A stretch of 57,622 nucleotides of DNA from DAISIL01 sp036822015 (GCA_036822015.1 DAISIL010000015.1:1-57622); one strand, 5' to 3'. Numbered from the stretch's first letter, positions 42,401 through 50,797 are shown. The notes: a model not told the origin generated them from the sequence alone. Program-made: numbers and translations.

Positions 42401-44831
42401 CCATCCGGTCGGGTTGTCCGCTCAAATAAGCCGTCCTGGCAGCTTCCAGATAAAGGTTAAAAGTCAAGGAGTAGTGCCTCTTCCAACAATTTTCGTCCAG
42501 CAGACCAAGACCTGACTGGAAGTAGTCAAAAGCCAAATCATAGGCACTGCTGCGCTGGGCTTTCAGACCCGCCCAAAGGTTAAAGGTCGATACCCGTTCC
42601 CGCCATTCCTCTGATTCCAGGAGCGCACTACCCAGGTTAAAATGGTTCACCAACTCAAACTGAATATCCTCCGGGCGCGAGGGTGGATGTTGTTGGCTTT
42701 GGATGCGTGCAATGCGGAAGTGAAGCTGGCACTGCTGATCTTTCCCTAGCTGCTGATACACCGTTTGACGAACACGATCATGTAAAAATCGAAACTTTAC
42801 GCTCTGATAAGAAAAATTACTATCTGCATCACGAAGGTATTTGTAATGATCGGATGTCGGTAAGATGAGACCCTCCTTGACTGCCTGCCATATCTCATCG
42901 AAGGTTTCCTGGGGGCTGCGGGCGTAGATGCTTGAGAGCGTCGCCAGATCAAACTGCGTACCGATACAGGCCGCCAACTCAAGAACACCCTGCGTACTCG
43001 GCTTTAAGCGTTCGATCTTGTGTTTGAGCAAGGAAGCTACATCATCTGTGATATGGGCGGCTTCTATTTGCTCCCGATCCCAGTGCCATTTTTTGTCTTC
43101 AAAGCGAAAAGTGAGCAGTTTTTCCTCGTGCAGACTTTTAAGAAACTGATTGACAAAGAAGGCGTTACCACTTGTCTTACCATAAACCAACTCCGAGAGT
43201 GGCGCCGCTTCCTCGGGTGTGATCTGGAGGGTATCCGAGATCAACTCCGCTACATCGCTTAGGAGCAGACTGTTGAGTTGGATGAGGGTAGGCCGCACCT
43301 GCCCCTGCTCCCGTAGCTGATCGAGCATCGTCAGGAGGGGATGCCCGCTGGCAACTTCGTTGTGGCGATAGCCCAGGATGACCAACAGATGACCTGGCGG
43401 GTTTTCGAGGAGGAGTTTGTTGAGCAGCCCTACCGTGGCCAGATCAGCCCATTGCATATCATCCAGAAATAGTACAATCGGATGACTCTTTTGGCACAAA
43501 GCCCGAATAAAACTACTGAACACAAAATTGAAGCGGTTTTGTGCCTCGCGAGGGGGGAGTTCGCGTACTGGCTCTTGTGGCCCGATAATCATCTCGAGAT
43601 CAGGGATGACCTCCGTGAGTACTTTCCCGTTTGGGGCTAAGGCCCGCTCCATCAGCATACGCCACTGTGCCAGTTTGCTTTCTGGTTCTACCAAAAGCAA
43701 CTGAACAAAACGATTAAAAGCCTGAATGAGTGCTACATAGGGGACATTGCGCTGGTATTGGTCAAACTTCCCGCCCAAAAAATACCCCCGCACTTCCACC
43801 ATCGGACGATGCACCTCACCTACCAGAGCCGACTTGCCCACACCCGAGAAACCCGTTACGCTCACCACCCGTGTAGCTCCGTCCATGCTCTGCTCGAGGG
43901 CTTCGAGCAGAATATCCAACTCCGCCTGACGACCGTAGAGCTTTTCGGGAATATGAAACTTACTCGAAAAATCCGATTCTCCCAGCGAAAAAACCACTAC
44001 CCGCCCCAGCGACTGATAGTCGTGTAAGCAACGCTCCAGATCGGCTTTAAGACCAAAGGCAGATTGATAGCGGTCTTCGGCGTTTTTTTCCATGAGCCGC
44101 AGGACAATCCGAGAAAGCATCTCCGGCACTTCGGGGGCTAGTTTGTGGGGCGGCGTGGGGCGTTGGGCCAGGTGATAATGCACCATTTGTACTGGATCAT
44201 CGGAGATAAAGGGTAGCTGGCCGGTGAGCATTTCATAAAACGTAACGCCGAGCGAGTATAAGTCGGCCCGATAATCTACGGAGCGGTTCATGCGTCCGGT
44301 TTGCTCGGGGGCAATGTAGGGCAGCGTACCCTCGAGGTCATGTAAGGCCTGGATTGGCTCAAACTGCTCATCGAGTGGAGAGGAAATGCCGAAGTCAATG
44401 ATACACAACTCGTCTGTTTCGGGGTTGAGGAGTAGGTTATTACCCGAAATATCCTTATGAATGATTTGGCTCCGATGGATATGCCCCAGCGTCTCGGCAG
44501 CCTGGATGGCCACCCGTAAGAACCGCTCTAAGGCATAATTTTTGCGGCGGAAAATTTTACGTACCGGTTCCCCTTCAAAGTACTCCAACACCAGGGCCGA
44601 ACGCTGGTCGATGATCTCACGGCGCAACGCCCGACGAATACCAGGGATGGCTAATTGGCTCGTCATCTCGAACTCATTGTTAAATTGCGCCAGTTGCTGG
44701 GCCGGTGGGACAATCTCCTTCAACAGCTTGACAGTAATGAGTTTTCCGTTCTTTGGTTCACGTTGCCGATAAATCAGCGAGTGATCCCCCTCAAAGATCA
44801 GCTCCCGTTCGTCTTCTAGTGCCTCTATCAT
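39450..44831 (-). CDS. Giant signalling protein: Ser/Thr kinase, AAA ATPase, GAF and SpoIIE-type phosphatase
   Basis: A 1793-residue soluble protein. Residues 10-270 form a protein kinase domain: Lys35, catalytic loop HKDISGNN (125-132), DFG (146-148) and APE (174-176); the HRD arginine is replaced by Lys. An AAA-type domain follows, with Walker A GFSGVGKSA at 327-335 and Walker B IVLFLDD at 452-458. A long TPR-like helical region leads to a GAF domain (about 1370-1520), a coiled coil and a C-terminal SpoIIE/PP2C phosphatase domain (about 1555-1793) with SGDFYW, DCTGHGVPGAFMS, TTDGFVD and QRDDITV. It therefore both could phosphorylate and dephosphorylate proteins. It resembles HstK-type kinases of cyanobacteria plus a phosphatase module. 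Its partners are not in the window. Confidence 0.9.
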   Translation of the reverse strand: MIEALEDERELIFEGDHSLIYRQREPKNGKLITVKLLKEIVPPAQQLAQFNNEFEMTSQLAIPGIRRALRREIIDQRSALVLEYFEGEPVRKIFRRKNYALERFLRVAIQAAETLGHIHRSQIIHKDISGNNLLLNPETDELCIIDFGISSPLDEQFEPIQALHDLEGTLPYIAPEQTGRMNRSVDYRADLYSLGVTFYEMLTGQLPFISDDPVQMVHYHLAQRPTPPHKLAPEVPEMLSRIVLRLMEKNAEDRYQSAFGLKADLERCLHDYQSLGRVVVFSLGESDFSSKFHIPEKLYGRQAELDILLEALEQSMDGATRVVSVTGFSGVGKSALVGEVHRPMVEVRGYFLGGKFDQYQRNVPYVALIQAFNRFVQLLLVEPESKLAQWRMLMERALAPNGKVLTEVIPDLEMIIGPQEPVRELPPREAQNRFNFVFSSFIRALCQKSHPIVLFLDDMQWADLATVGLLNKLLLENPPGHLLVILGYRHNEVASGHPLLTMLDQLREQGQVRPTLIQLNSLLLSDVAELISDTLQITPEEAAPLSELVYGKTSGNAFFVNQFLKSLHEEKLLTFRFEDKKWHWDREQIEAAHITDDVASLLKHKIERLKPSTQGVLELAACIGTQFDLATLSSIYARSPQETFDEIWQAVKEGLILPTSDHYKYLRDADSNFSYQSVKFRFLHDRVRQTVYQQLGKDQQCQLHFRIARIQSQQHPPSRPEDIQFELVNHFNLGSALLESEEWRERVSTFNLWAGLKAQRSSAYDLAFDYFQSGLGLLDENCWKRHYSLTFNLYLEAARTAYLSGQPDRMEEFLTPLFQHSQDQLDRVEGYLIRIQAHMAKNMLDQAIQTALEALKMLGMRLPESPNKVQTVKHLLKLRFHLRGKTPQDLEQMPEITDPRRLAVIRVMSTVSLAAFLGAPKLYPVLIFKQLSIFAQHGNTDMATYAYSSYGIILCGVLGDLETGYAFGQLAFRMLDKYKSIKQETRTRMVFNGFIRHWKEPIKDTLQPLVTAYQKGLETGSFEYGAYAAYIYCFHLFISGRPLPQLIRECETYAQAVLRIGQTGPGVMIGTCWQMALNLSGESSTPVQFVGEGFNENEQLAPLLQKRNKTILAGFFIMKMVNAYLMQDLAAAKAASKAAPLYIDGIRGSAGIPLYYFYSSLLLLAMARERKRNTSGLLKRVAANQKKMLRWADACPANSRYRYYLVEAELDRFQRRNKDAETHYNRAIELAHQQGYIQDEALAYELFAQYWQEQKQQDIAAFYLKKSAQTYQAWGAKRKCEQLYTQYPDLFAEDRQEAQQKKETLLPGKSGLQRYPKQTRPQAANGTLNLRTTSGVSSSAGTTTKNQQLDIATLMKASQALAESTQLEALLRKVLQIAMENAGAEKGTLIVQEERGQFVQARSFAGSDETEVIEPIPIEDCDFLALSVVNYVVRTTQPLVLNNAFENEMYRLDDYIKSQKPKSILCYPILSNQQEIRCIFYLENNLITGAFSEDRLKVLNMLSAQVAISIENARLYENLEQKVADRTQKLEAANVSITEQNKRITDSLRYAQTIQRAILPTHTDMSRLFADYFVIYRPKDMVSGDFYWLAETDDYRFLAVVDCTGHGVPGAFMSMISYSILNEIVKEQHVYQPGAILHQLNAGIQDALHQEESNNADGLDISICRLAQLNEHEIEVIFAGAKRPLYHSEGFLLQEIKGDRQSIGGRQRHSDQDFTDHTLILERGYTLYLTTDGFVDQCNEKRRKFGTLEFKRMLFDLAAQPMHEQRLALEQALDQHQDGSEQRDDITVLGVRL

Positions 44832-44842
44832 AAATCTAAGTC

Positions 44843-44876
44843 GTGTGTAGGTGTGTAGGTGTGTGTACGTGTGTAG
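44843..44876. repeat. Octamer repeat in the leader of the giant kinase gene
   Basis: Plus-strand octamer GTGTGTAG at 44843-44850, 44851-44858 and 44869-44876, with a 10-base variant (GTGTGTGTAC) between the second and third. In the mRNA it is CUACACAC, 12-45 bases upstream of the ATG. Confidence 0.7.
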
Positions 44877-44947
44877 GTATTAACCACTCAAACTAATCAT
44901 TTATTTGGAGAAAAACAAAAAAACATCTCGTCGTGTGGTCTTTGCAC

Positions 44948-44985
44948 AAAAAAAAGGCATAAAGCGTGCCTAGCTTTATGCCTTT
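44948..44985 (-). terminator. Intrinsic terminator of the PAS gene
   Basis: A 13-bp stem (44953-44965 with 44973-44985) around a 7-base loop. On the minus strand a run of eight T follows the stem. It lies 27 bases after the stop of the PAS gene and separates it from the giant kinase gene. Confidence 0.85.
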
Positions 44986-45012
44986 GATGAATGAAAAGGA
45001 GGAGGGGATGGT

Positions 45013-45405
45013 TTAGTTATGCAATTCCACAAACGTAACCTTGTGAGGGCGGCCATCCAGGCTACTAGTGAAAAGCGCATCGGCAAAAATCTTGATGGCT
45101 TTGCCCCCCTTGCCTTGCACCTCCCAGACGCGCGATATTTCGGCACCTTCGGAGATGAACTTATCGTGTAGGTCTTGGAGGTAGCCTTTGTCCTGGGTTG
45201 GGACGATCATGGTAAAACTGTTTCCGATCAGTTCGTTACGTCCGTAGCCATAGATTTCAGTGTAGCGATCACTGACAAAACGAAAGTTCCCCTTCTCGTC
45301 TGTGATACAGATGCCATACTCGGACTCGTTGATGATGTCCTGCACTTTGTTGGGGGCAGCATCAATTTGCTCAATAATTTTACGGGCTTTGCTTAGGCTA
45401 ATCAT
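45013..45405 (-). CDS. Small PAS-domain protein
   Basis: A 130-residue protein made of a short helical N-terminus (MISLSKARKIIEQIDAA) and one PAS domain: EYGICITDEKGNFRFVS, YGYGRNELIGNSF and the terminal strand HKVTFVEL. It has no output domain, so it must act through a partner, possibly the giant kinase encoded just downstream beyond a terminator. I chose the ATG at 45405, because the frame's 18 upstream codons contain a hydrophobic stretch without family similarity. Ligand unknown; the heme or flavin ligands of known PAS types are not visible. Confidence 0.75.
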   Translation of the reverse strand: MISLSKARKIIEQIDAAPNKVQDIINESEYGICITDEKGNFRFVSDRYTEIYGYGRNELIGNSFTMIVPTQDKGYLQDLHDKFISEGAEISRVWEVQGKGGKAIKIFADALFTSSLDGRPHKVTFVELHN

Positions 45406-45484
45406 CGCAAAAAATGGATTTAAAAGGTGATAGAAATGGATGAAAGGTAGAAAAACCATTGGCGCATTCCAAATGGTACGTAAA

Positions 45485-46513
45485 CTATTGGATTGTTTTC
45501 TGCTTTATTTTGATCTGACTCAAGGTCTTTCGCACAAAGTCAGGGCCGCCATAAACAAATCCCGTATAGACCTGGAGCAAGTCTGCGCCCGCCTCCAGTT
45601 TTTCTATCGCTGATGTGGCATCATGGATACCCCCCACCCCCACGATGACCGCCCCTTCGGGCAGCCCATCGCGCAAGTAGCGGATGACTTCGGTAGATCG
45701 GGATTGGAGTGGCTTTCCGCTTAGCCCACCAGCACCTATTGCCTGGGTTGTGTGTGCTGGTGTACGCAGGCCCGTTCGGGCGATGGTGGTGTTGGTGGCG
45801 ATCAGACCGGAGAGCTGGGCGGTTGAGAAGATGTCCAGGATGTCATCCAGGGCAGCGGTTTCGAGGTCGGGGGCGATTTTGAGCAAGAGCGGTTTGGGTT
45901 GGCTTTGGGCCTGGTTGTAGTCCTGGAGACGCAGGAGTAGATCGGTTAGGGGTGCTTTGGCTTGCAGATCGCGTAGGCCTGGGGTGTTGGGTGAACTGAC
46001 ATTGACGGCAAAATAGTCCACGTCCTCAAAAAGTCCTTTCATACAAGCCAGATAATCCTTGATGGCTTCGGCGTTAGGGGTGTCTTTGTTCTTGCCGATG
46101 TTGCCGCCCAGGATGAGCTTGCCTCGGCGTTGGCGGAGGCGTTCTTGGATGGCATCTAGTCCGTCGTTATTGAAGCCCATCCGATTGATGATGGCGCCAT
46201 CCTGGGGTAGCCGAAAGAGACGCGGGCGGGGGTTGCCCACCTGCGGACGCGGCGTAACCGTCCCGATCTCGGCGAAGCCAAAGCCAAAATGCGCCCAGGC
46301 ATCGACTAGCTCGGCGTTCTTATCGAAGCCTGCCGCCAGCCCGAGTGGTGAAGGAAAGCGCAAGCCCCAAAACGTGCGTTCTAGCCCCGAGACTTGTTTT
46401 CCCGAAGGCATAAGCCCCAGTTGTTGCCCCACGCGCAGCCCGCCAAAACTTAGGCGATGTGCCGTCTCGGCGGGCAAGCGAAAAAGCAAAGGACGAATAA
46501 GGCTTTGATACAT
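45485..46513 (-). CDS. pyrD: Dihydroorotate dehydrogenase (quinone), class 2
   Basis: Flavoenzyme that oxidises dihydroorotate to orotate in pyrimidine synthesis and passes electrons to the quinone pool. The 342-residue length and the N-terminal membrane-associating helix (YQSLIRPLLFRLPAETAH, residues 2-19) mark class 2. LGLAAGFDKNAELVDAW, FAEIGTVTPRPQ, NVSSPNTPGLR with the class 2 catalytic Ser, and LIATNTTIAR are present. It follows the CAP/SPOR gene by six bases. Confidence 0.95.
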   Translation of the reverse strand: MYQSLIRPLLFRLPAETAHRLSFGGLRVGQQLGLMPSGKQVSGLERTFWGLRFPSPLGLAAGFDKNAELVDAWAHFGFGFAEIGTVTPRPQVGNPRPRLFRLPQDGAIINRMGFNNDGLDAIQERLRQRRGKLILGGNIGKNKDTPNAEAIKDYLACMKGLFEDVDYFAVNVSSPNTPGLRDLQAKAPLTDLLLRLQDYNQAQSQPKPLLLKIAPDLETAALDDILDIFSTAQLSGLIATNTTIARTGLRTPAHTTQAIGAGGLSGKPLQSRSTEVIRYLRDGLPEGAVIVGVGGIHDATSAIEKLEAGADLLQVYTGFVYGGPDFVRKTLSQIKIKQKTIQ

Positions 46514-46519
46514 AGTGGC

Positions 46520-47464
46520 TTATGGATTGATGAGCAGCCAAACATTTTCGTAGCCCGCCCGAAAATTAGCCTTCTGCTGTCGCGCCTGCTGCTCCTGGGC
46601 ATACTCCCCGAGGGTGATGCGGTACATCCCGTTGGCATCTGCTTCTACGATTTGGGCTTGGCTAAGTCCATCGGCTTTGAGTAGGTCTCGGGCTTTTTGG
46701 GCGTTGGCGAGTGTGGAGTAGCTGCCATAAATCAGATAGGTATGCCCGCTTTTGAGCGAGAGCAAGTCCCCTTTGCCGGAGACAGATACTCGGATGGGTT
46801 CGTTGATTGGCTCGGGGGGGGGGATGTCGTCTTCTTGGGTGCTAGCTACGGGCATATCACCCATGAAGGAGAGCTTGGGTATGTAGCTTCCGGTCTCACA
46901 AAGGGTAGGCTGTGTGCCGGCATCGCTCGTTTCCCCAAACCAAACGACGGTGTATTTGTCGTAGATGGCCACCCCAACAGCTGACCAGTCAAAGGCGGCC
47001 CAGTCGTCGGTATTGACGATAACGGCACCGTATTGGGAGGGGTTTTCTTGCCAGTCGGTCATGGCCTGCTCGGGCGAGCTAGCTCCAACGGTGATGATTT
47101 CGTAGCCGTTGCCGGTATAGCTGGTGAGTTGTTTGGGTTTTTCGTACATACACAAGACTTTCTGTGCGTTACCGGCTTCATAACAGCAAGCCTGCCACTC
47201 GGTGGCTTTGCCGCTCCAGCTATGGATGCTACAGGTCTCTCCGGCTTGGCGGTTGTGGGCCAGATCCATGGCGTGGAGTTTGGCTACGTAGCAGAGGCTC
47301 CGCGAGAGGGGTACTTTGTGGAGTTGGGAGCCTTTGCGGTAGTTGTCGATGAGCGTGTAGAGTTTCATTTCATCGGCTGAGAGGCACAGCTCATCTGGGC
47401 TTTGGGCTAGGAGGCTAGTCCAGGCGAGCCAAAAAAATAAGACATAAGAAAACGTTGCTTTCAT
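46520..47464 (-). CDS. Exported CAP-domain protein with C-terminal SPOR domain
   Basis: About 314 residues. Signal peptide at residues 1-20 (FFWLAWTSLLAQ). The N-terminal domain has the layout of a CAP/SCP domain: LIDNYRKGSQLHKVPLSRSL, then AKLHAMDL with the family His, and WQENPSQYGAVIVNTDDW near the end. The C-terminal 75 residues (THTYLIYGSYSTLANAQKAR-like and VWLLINP) form a SPOR domain, which binds denuded peptidoglycan at septa. So this is a periplasmic, probably septum-associated protein. Its start is an ATG at 47464 or 47470; a degenerate 8-base repeat precedes it. Enzymatic activity of CAP domains is not established. Confidence 0.75.
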   Translation of the reverse strand: MKATFSYVLFFWLAWTSLLAQSPDELCLSADEMKLYTLIDNYRKGSQLHKVPLSRSLCYVAKLHAMDLAHNRQAGETCSIHSWSGKATEWQACCYEAGNAQKVLCMYEKPKQLTSYTGNGYEIITVGASSPEQAMTDWQENPSQYGAVIVNTDDWAAFDWSAVGVAIYDKYTVVWFGETSDAGTQPTLCETGSYIPKLSFMGDMPVASTQEDDIPPPEPINEPIRVSVSGKGDLLSLKSGHTYLIYGSYSTLANAQKARDLLKADGLSQAQIVEADANGMYRITLGEYAQEQQARQQKANFRAGYENVWLLINP

Positions 47465-47470
47465 GGTCAT

Positions 47471-47494
47471 GGGTTATGCTTTTATGTTTTTATG
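47471..47494. repeat. Degenerate 8-base repeat in the leader of the CAP/SPOR gene
   Basis: Three plus-strand units in register: GGGTTATG (47471-47478), CTTTTATG (47479-47486), TTTTTATG (47487-47494). The last two overlap the 3' end of purQ. Confidence 0.5.
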
Positions 47495-48176
47495 ATTGTA
47501 GGGAAAGTAGGGATTCAAAAATAGCCAGTCCGTCGGTATTGCCCAGGATGCTGCTGGCTGCACGTTCGGGGTGAGGCATCATCCCGAAGACATTACCGGT
47601 GGCATTACAGATGCCGGCGATGTTTTGGAGGGAGCCATTGGGATTGGCTTCCGGGCTGGGCTTTCCCGTCTCGTCCACGTAGCTAAACAAGATTTGTTGG
47701 TTATTGGCCAGGCGTTGGAGCGTGGCCGGATCGGCGTAATAACGCCCCTCGGCGTGGGCAATCGGGATGGTGTAGGGGCGGTCTTCGAGGTCTTGGGTCA
47801 GGAGCCGATCAAAGGTTTGGGCTTTGATCTGGACGTTTTTGCAGATGTATTTTTGGTTGGTGTTGCGTAGGAGCGTGCCGGGGAGGAGTCCTGCTTCTGT
47901 GAGGATTTGAAAGCCATTACAGATGCCCCAGACGTAGCCCCCCGCCTCGGCATGAGCCGTTACGGCTTGCATGATCGGCGAAAAACGGGCAATCGCTCCT
48001 GCCCGCAGGTAGTCTCCGTAAGAGAATCCACCCGGAACAATCAAAAAATCGCAGCCCTGCAAATCCGTGTCTTTGTGCCAGAGCTTGACCACGGATTGCC
48101 CCAACCCCTCTTTGAGCAAAAAATACATATCCTGATCGCAATTCGAGCCGGGATAGACGATGATGCCAAATTTCAT
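47490..48176 (-). CDS. purQ: Phosphoribosylformylglycinamidine synthase subunit PurQ
   Basis: Glutaminase subunit that supplies ammonia to PurL in step four of purine synthesis. The 228-residue protein begins FGIIVYPGSNCDQD, has the nucleophile Cys86 in GICNGFQIL, and ends with MPHPERA carrying the catalytic His-Glu. This is the small, separate PurQ form, so PurL and PurS must be encoded elsewhere. I chose the ATG at 48176, which starts the first strand; the frame extends 18 codons upstream without features. Confidence 0.96.
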   Translation of the reverse strand: MKFGIIVYPGSNCDQDMYFLLKEGLGQSVVKLWHKDTDLQGCDFLIVPGGFSYGDYLRAGAIARFSPIMQAVTAHAEAGGYVWGICNGFQILTEAGLLPGTLLRNTNQKYICKNVQIKAQTFDRLLTQDLEDRPYTIPIAHAEGRYYADPATLQRLANNQQILFSYVDETGKPSPEANPNGSLQNIAGICNATGNVFGMMPHPERAASSILGNTDGLAIFESLLSLQS

Positions 48177-48245
48177 TTTATCTGTTGTTTTTTGGGACAA
48201 GATATAGAAAAAAGTACAAAACGAGACCAAATGCCGAGAGATTTT

Positions 48246-49316
48246 TTAGAGCAGCCCTTTGGTGGTAGGCAGTTGCTGGTTTCCTGTATGGCTTTTGGCC
48301 ATTGCTAAGGCGCGGGCAAAGCCCTTGAAGATGGCTTCGATCTTGTGGTGTTCGTTCGTTCCGCTGGCCTGGATATGGAGCGTACAGCGGGCTTGATCGC
48401 TCAAAGATTTGAAAAAATGAAAGAACATCTCCGTAGGCATATCCCCGCCGAGGTCGAGGGCCACCTGTGCCTGTGCTTCGTCCATCGGCAGGAGGAAGCC
48501 ATAGCGTTGGATGCCGCGTTTTTGGCCTAAGGCTTGGTCGATGGCTGCCCCCAAAGCCAGTGCTGTGTCTTCGATGGTGTGGTGTTCGTCCACGTGTAAG
48601 TCGCCCTGTGTGCGCAAGAAGAGATCAACGCCTCCGTGCCGAGCGATTTGCTCCAGCATGTGATCGAAGAAGCCCAGCCCGGTCTTGATGTCGGCTTTTC
48701 CCGTGCCGTCGAGGTTGAGCCGGACATCAATGCGGGTTTCGTTGGTATGGCGTTGAAGATGAGCGATGCGTTGGGGCTGCTCACAGAGGAAATCTCGGAT
48801 CACCTGCCAATCCGTCGTAACCAGATCGCACAGGGGTGCGAGGTCTTGGGGTAGGTCTTCGGGGGCATCGTGTATCCAGATGGCGCGTGTGCCGAGGTTT
48901 TTTGCCAGCTCAATATCGGTCAGGCGGTCGCCGATGACATAGGAGCGTTCGAGATCGAAATCACCGTTTTGGTAGTGGGTCAGGAGTCCGGTTTGTGGCT
49001 TTCGGGTGGGTAGGTTTTGGTGGGCAAAAGAGCGATCAATGAGGATGTCGGCAAAGGTGATGCCTTCGCCTGCCAGGATGTCGAGCATCTTTTGGTGGGC
49101 GGGCCAGAAGGTCTGCTCCGGAAAAGATGCCGTGCCGAGACCGTCCTGGTTGGTAACCATGAGCCAATGGAAATCGCTTTGTTGGGACACTTGCCGCAAA
49201 CTGCTGATGGCGTGAGGCAGGAAGGCGAGTTTTTCGAGGCTATCGACCTGAAAATCTTCGGGTGGCTCTACAATAATCGTCCCATCTCGATCAAGGATCA
49301 AAAGTCTTGGTTTCAT
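48246..49316 (-). CDS. hisB: Bifunctional histidinol-phosphatase / imidazoleglycerol-phosphate dehydratase
   Basis: Catalyses two steps of histidine synthesis. The N-terminal HAD-type phosphatase (residues 1-165) has LDRDGTI with the DxD pair at residues 8-10 and the later GDRLTDIELAKN. The C-terminal dehydratase (about 170-356) has GLGFFDHMLEQIARHGGVDL and DEHHTIED, which bind manganese. Both parts look intact. This is an isolated his gene here. The TPR gene ends two bases upstream, so it is in an operon of otherwise unrelated genes. Confidence 0.96.
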   Translation of the reverse strand: MKPRLLILDRDGTIIVEPPEDFQVDSLEKLAFLPHAISSLRQVSQQSDFHWLMVTNQDGLGTASFPEQTFWPAHQKMLDILAGEGITFADILIDRSFAHQNLPTRKPQTGLLTHYQNGDFDLERSYVIGDRLTDIELAKNLGTRAIWIHDAPEDLPQDLAPLCDLVTTDWQVIRDFLCEQPQRIAHLQRHTNETRIDVRLNLDGTGKADIKTGLGFFDHMLEQIARHGGVDLFLRTQGDLHVDEHHTIEDTALALGAAIDQALGQKRGIQRYGFLLPMDEAQAQVALDLGGDMPTEMFFHFFKSLSDQARCTLHIQASGTNEHHKIEAIFKGFARALAMAKSHTGNQQLPTTKGLL

Positions 49317-49318
49317 GT

Positions 49319-50797
49319 TTATTTTTGGCTTTTTGTGTTGAGTTGTTGTAAGGCTGTTTTGGCTTTTTGTCGCAGGCTTTGGCTGTACGAGTGTTTTTTG
49401 AATTGCAGCACTTGCTCAAAATAGCTTTTGGCTTCTTGGTTTTCTCCCTGTTCGGTGAAGATATACCCGAGCTGTAAGGCGGCATTGGCGGCAAAATGAT
49501 AGGGGAGGTCTTTCCCTTGTTGGAGGGCTTTGCGATAACTTCCGATGGCTGCCTGGGGGCTTTGGTGGCGGTGCAAAATGCGGGCGTGCCTATACCACCA
49601 CTCGGCACGGTCGCGGGGGCGGGTGAGTGCTGCCGTGTCGATGCTTTGTAGCTGCTGGAGGGCGGCGGGATAGGCACCGCCATCGGTTAGGAGGCGGGCT
49701 TTCATCAGCTTGGGGTGGGGACGTTCGGGGTTTTGGGCAAAATGCAGGGCGTGGCGGTCGGCATCAGAGAGGGTTTTGCCTTCGGAGAGGATGTTTTGTA
49801 GCCAGGGTTGGGGATCGTTGAGCTGCCCGAGCCAGTCGGCCAGGAAGAGTTTGTAGTAAGTATCCTTGATGAAGTGTTCGCTTTGATGATTAGATAAAAA
49901 ATTGATATACAGCGGTTTTGCTTTGGAGAAGTTACCGAGGTGGAGTTCGGTTTCGGCGAGCATGTAGCCCCAATGCGGGATCGGATGTTCGTCGGGGCTA
50001 GGCTGCCGTTGGCGGAGTAGGGCGCGTGCGTCGGCGTGGCGTTGGGCGCGAAGGAGCGTGATGGTACGGACAAAATCAACGGCTCCCATGGGCGGCAAAG
50101 CATCGAGTGTCTGTGGGGCGGCCTGCTCCTGCCCCAGGACGTGGGTCTGGAGCATCGCCAAAAAGAGCGTCGCCTCTGTGCCAAAAGGCGTAACTTCGCC
50201 TTCCAGGCTCTGGAGTAGGGCGATTCCTTCGCTGACCTGACCTTGCATCCCCAACAGCGAAAGGGCCCAGTGGTACTTGTCTGGCACGACACCAAACAAG
50301 ACCTGTAGCACCCCCAGGGATTTGCGGTGGGGCAGGAAATCGGGGTAGAGTTGGTGGTTTTCCTGGAGGAGCTTGTAGGCACGACGGATATTCCAGATGG
50401 CAGACCAGTTTTTCTCAAAATAGACTTCGGCCATGCCCAGTTGGAGGTATAACTCGGCTTGCAAAAAACGATAATAGGGTGAAGGTGCTTCTTGTGATGT
50501 GATGAAAGCCAATCTCTCTTCCGTGTTTGTTTTAAAATTTGCCAGTTTTTCCTCTCGTCCATGCAGCAAGAGCAAGAACCAGTCGTGGTAGCTTTGGAGA
50601 TAATGCGTGTTGGCGTTCTGGGCGGGAGCTTTTTGGAGCGTCTCTTGTCCCTGCTCAAACTCCAGCCGTAGGTAGTGCGCATATACCCGCTCATGGATCG
50701 GCAAAAAATCAAATACCCTTGCCTCGGCTGATGTCCCCACAGACCACAGCCACAGCCAGTATATCCACTTCACGTAAACAGGCAAATTCAGGTTCAC
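49319..50797 (-). CDS. Exported TPR-repeat protein of unknown function
   Basis: A 492-residue protein with a signal peptide (residues 1-26, WLWLWSVGTSAEA) and helical repeats throughout, most clearly at the C-terminus (SPQAAIGSYRKALQQGKDL, NQEAKSYFEQVLQFKKHS). The N-terminal half resembles proteins annotated in Bacteroidota as tetratricopeptide-repeat or DUF3808-like, without known role. It overlaps rdgB by four bases and is followed by hisB after two bases. A protein-binding scaffold in the periplasm is the most that can be said. Confidence 0.7.
   Translation of the reverse strand: MNLNLPVYVKWIYWLWLWSVGTSAEARVFDFLPIHERVYAHYLRLEFEQGQETLQKAPAQNANTHYLQSYHDWFLLLLHGREEKLANFKTNTEERLAFITSQEAPSPYYRFLQAELYLQLGMAEVYFEKNWSAIWNIRRAYKLLQENHQLYPDFLPHRKSLGVLQVLFGVVPDKYHWALSLLGMQGQVSEGIALLQSLEGEVTPFGTEATLFLAMLQTHVLGQEQAAPQTLDALPPMGAVDFVRTITLLRAQRHADARALLRQRQPSPDEHPIPHWGYMLAETELHLGNFSKAKPLYINFLSNHQSEHFIKDTYYKLFLADWLGQLNDPQPWLQNILSEGKTLSDADRHALHFAQNPERPHPKLMKARLLTDGGAYPAALQQLQSIDTAALTRPRDRAEWWYRHARILHRHQSPQAAIGSYRKALQQGKDLPYHFAANAALQLGYIFTEQGENQEAKSYFEQVLQFKKHSYSQSLRQKAKTALQQLNTKSQK

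Noticed and set aside
44990..45012. tRNA or small RNA gene near the hairpin at 44950
   Set aside because: The hairpin is followed by a T-run on the minus strand and fits a simple terminator; no cloverleaf arms were found here or in any other gap.
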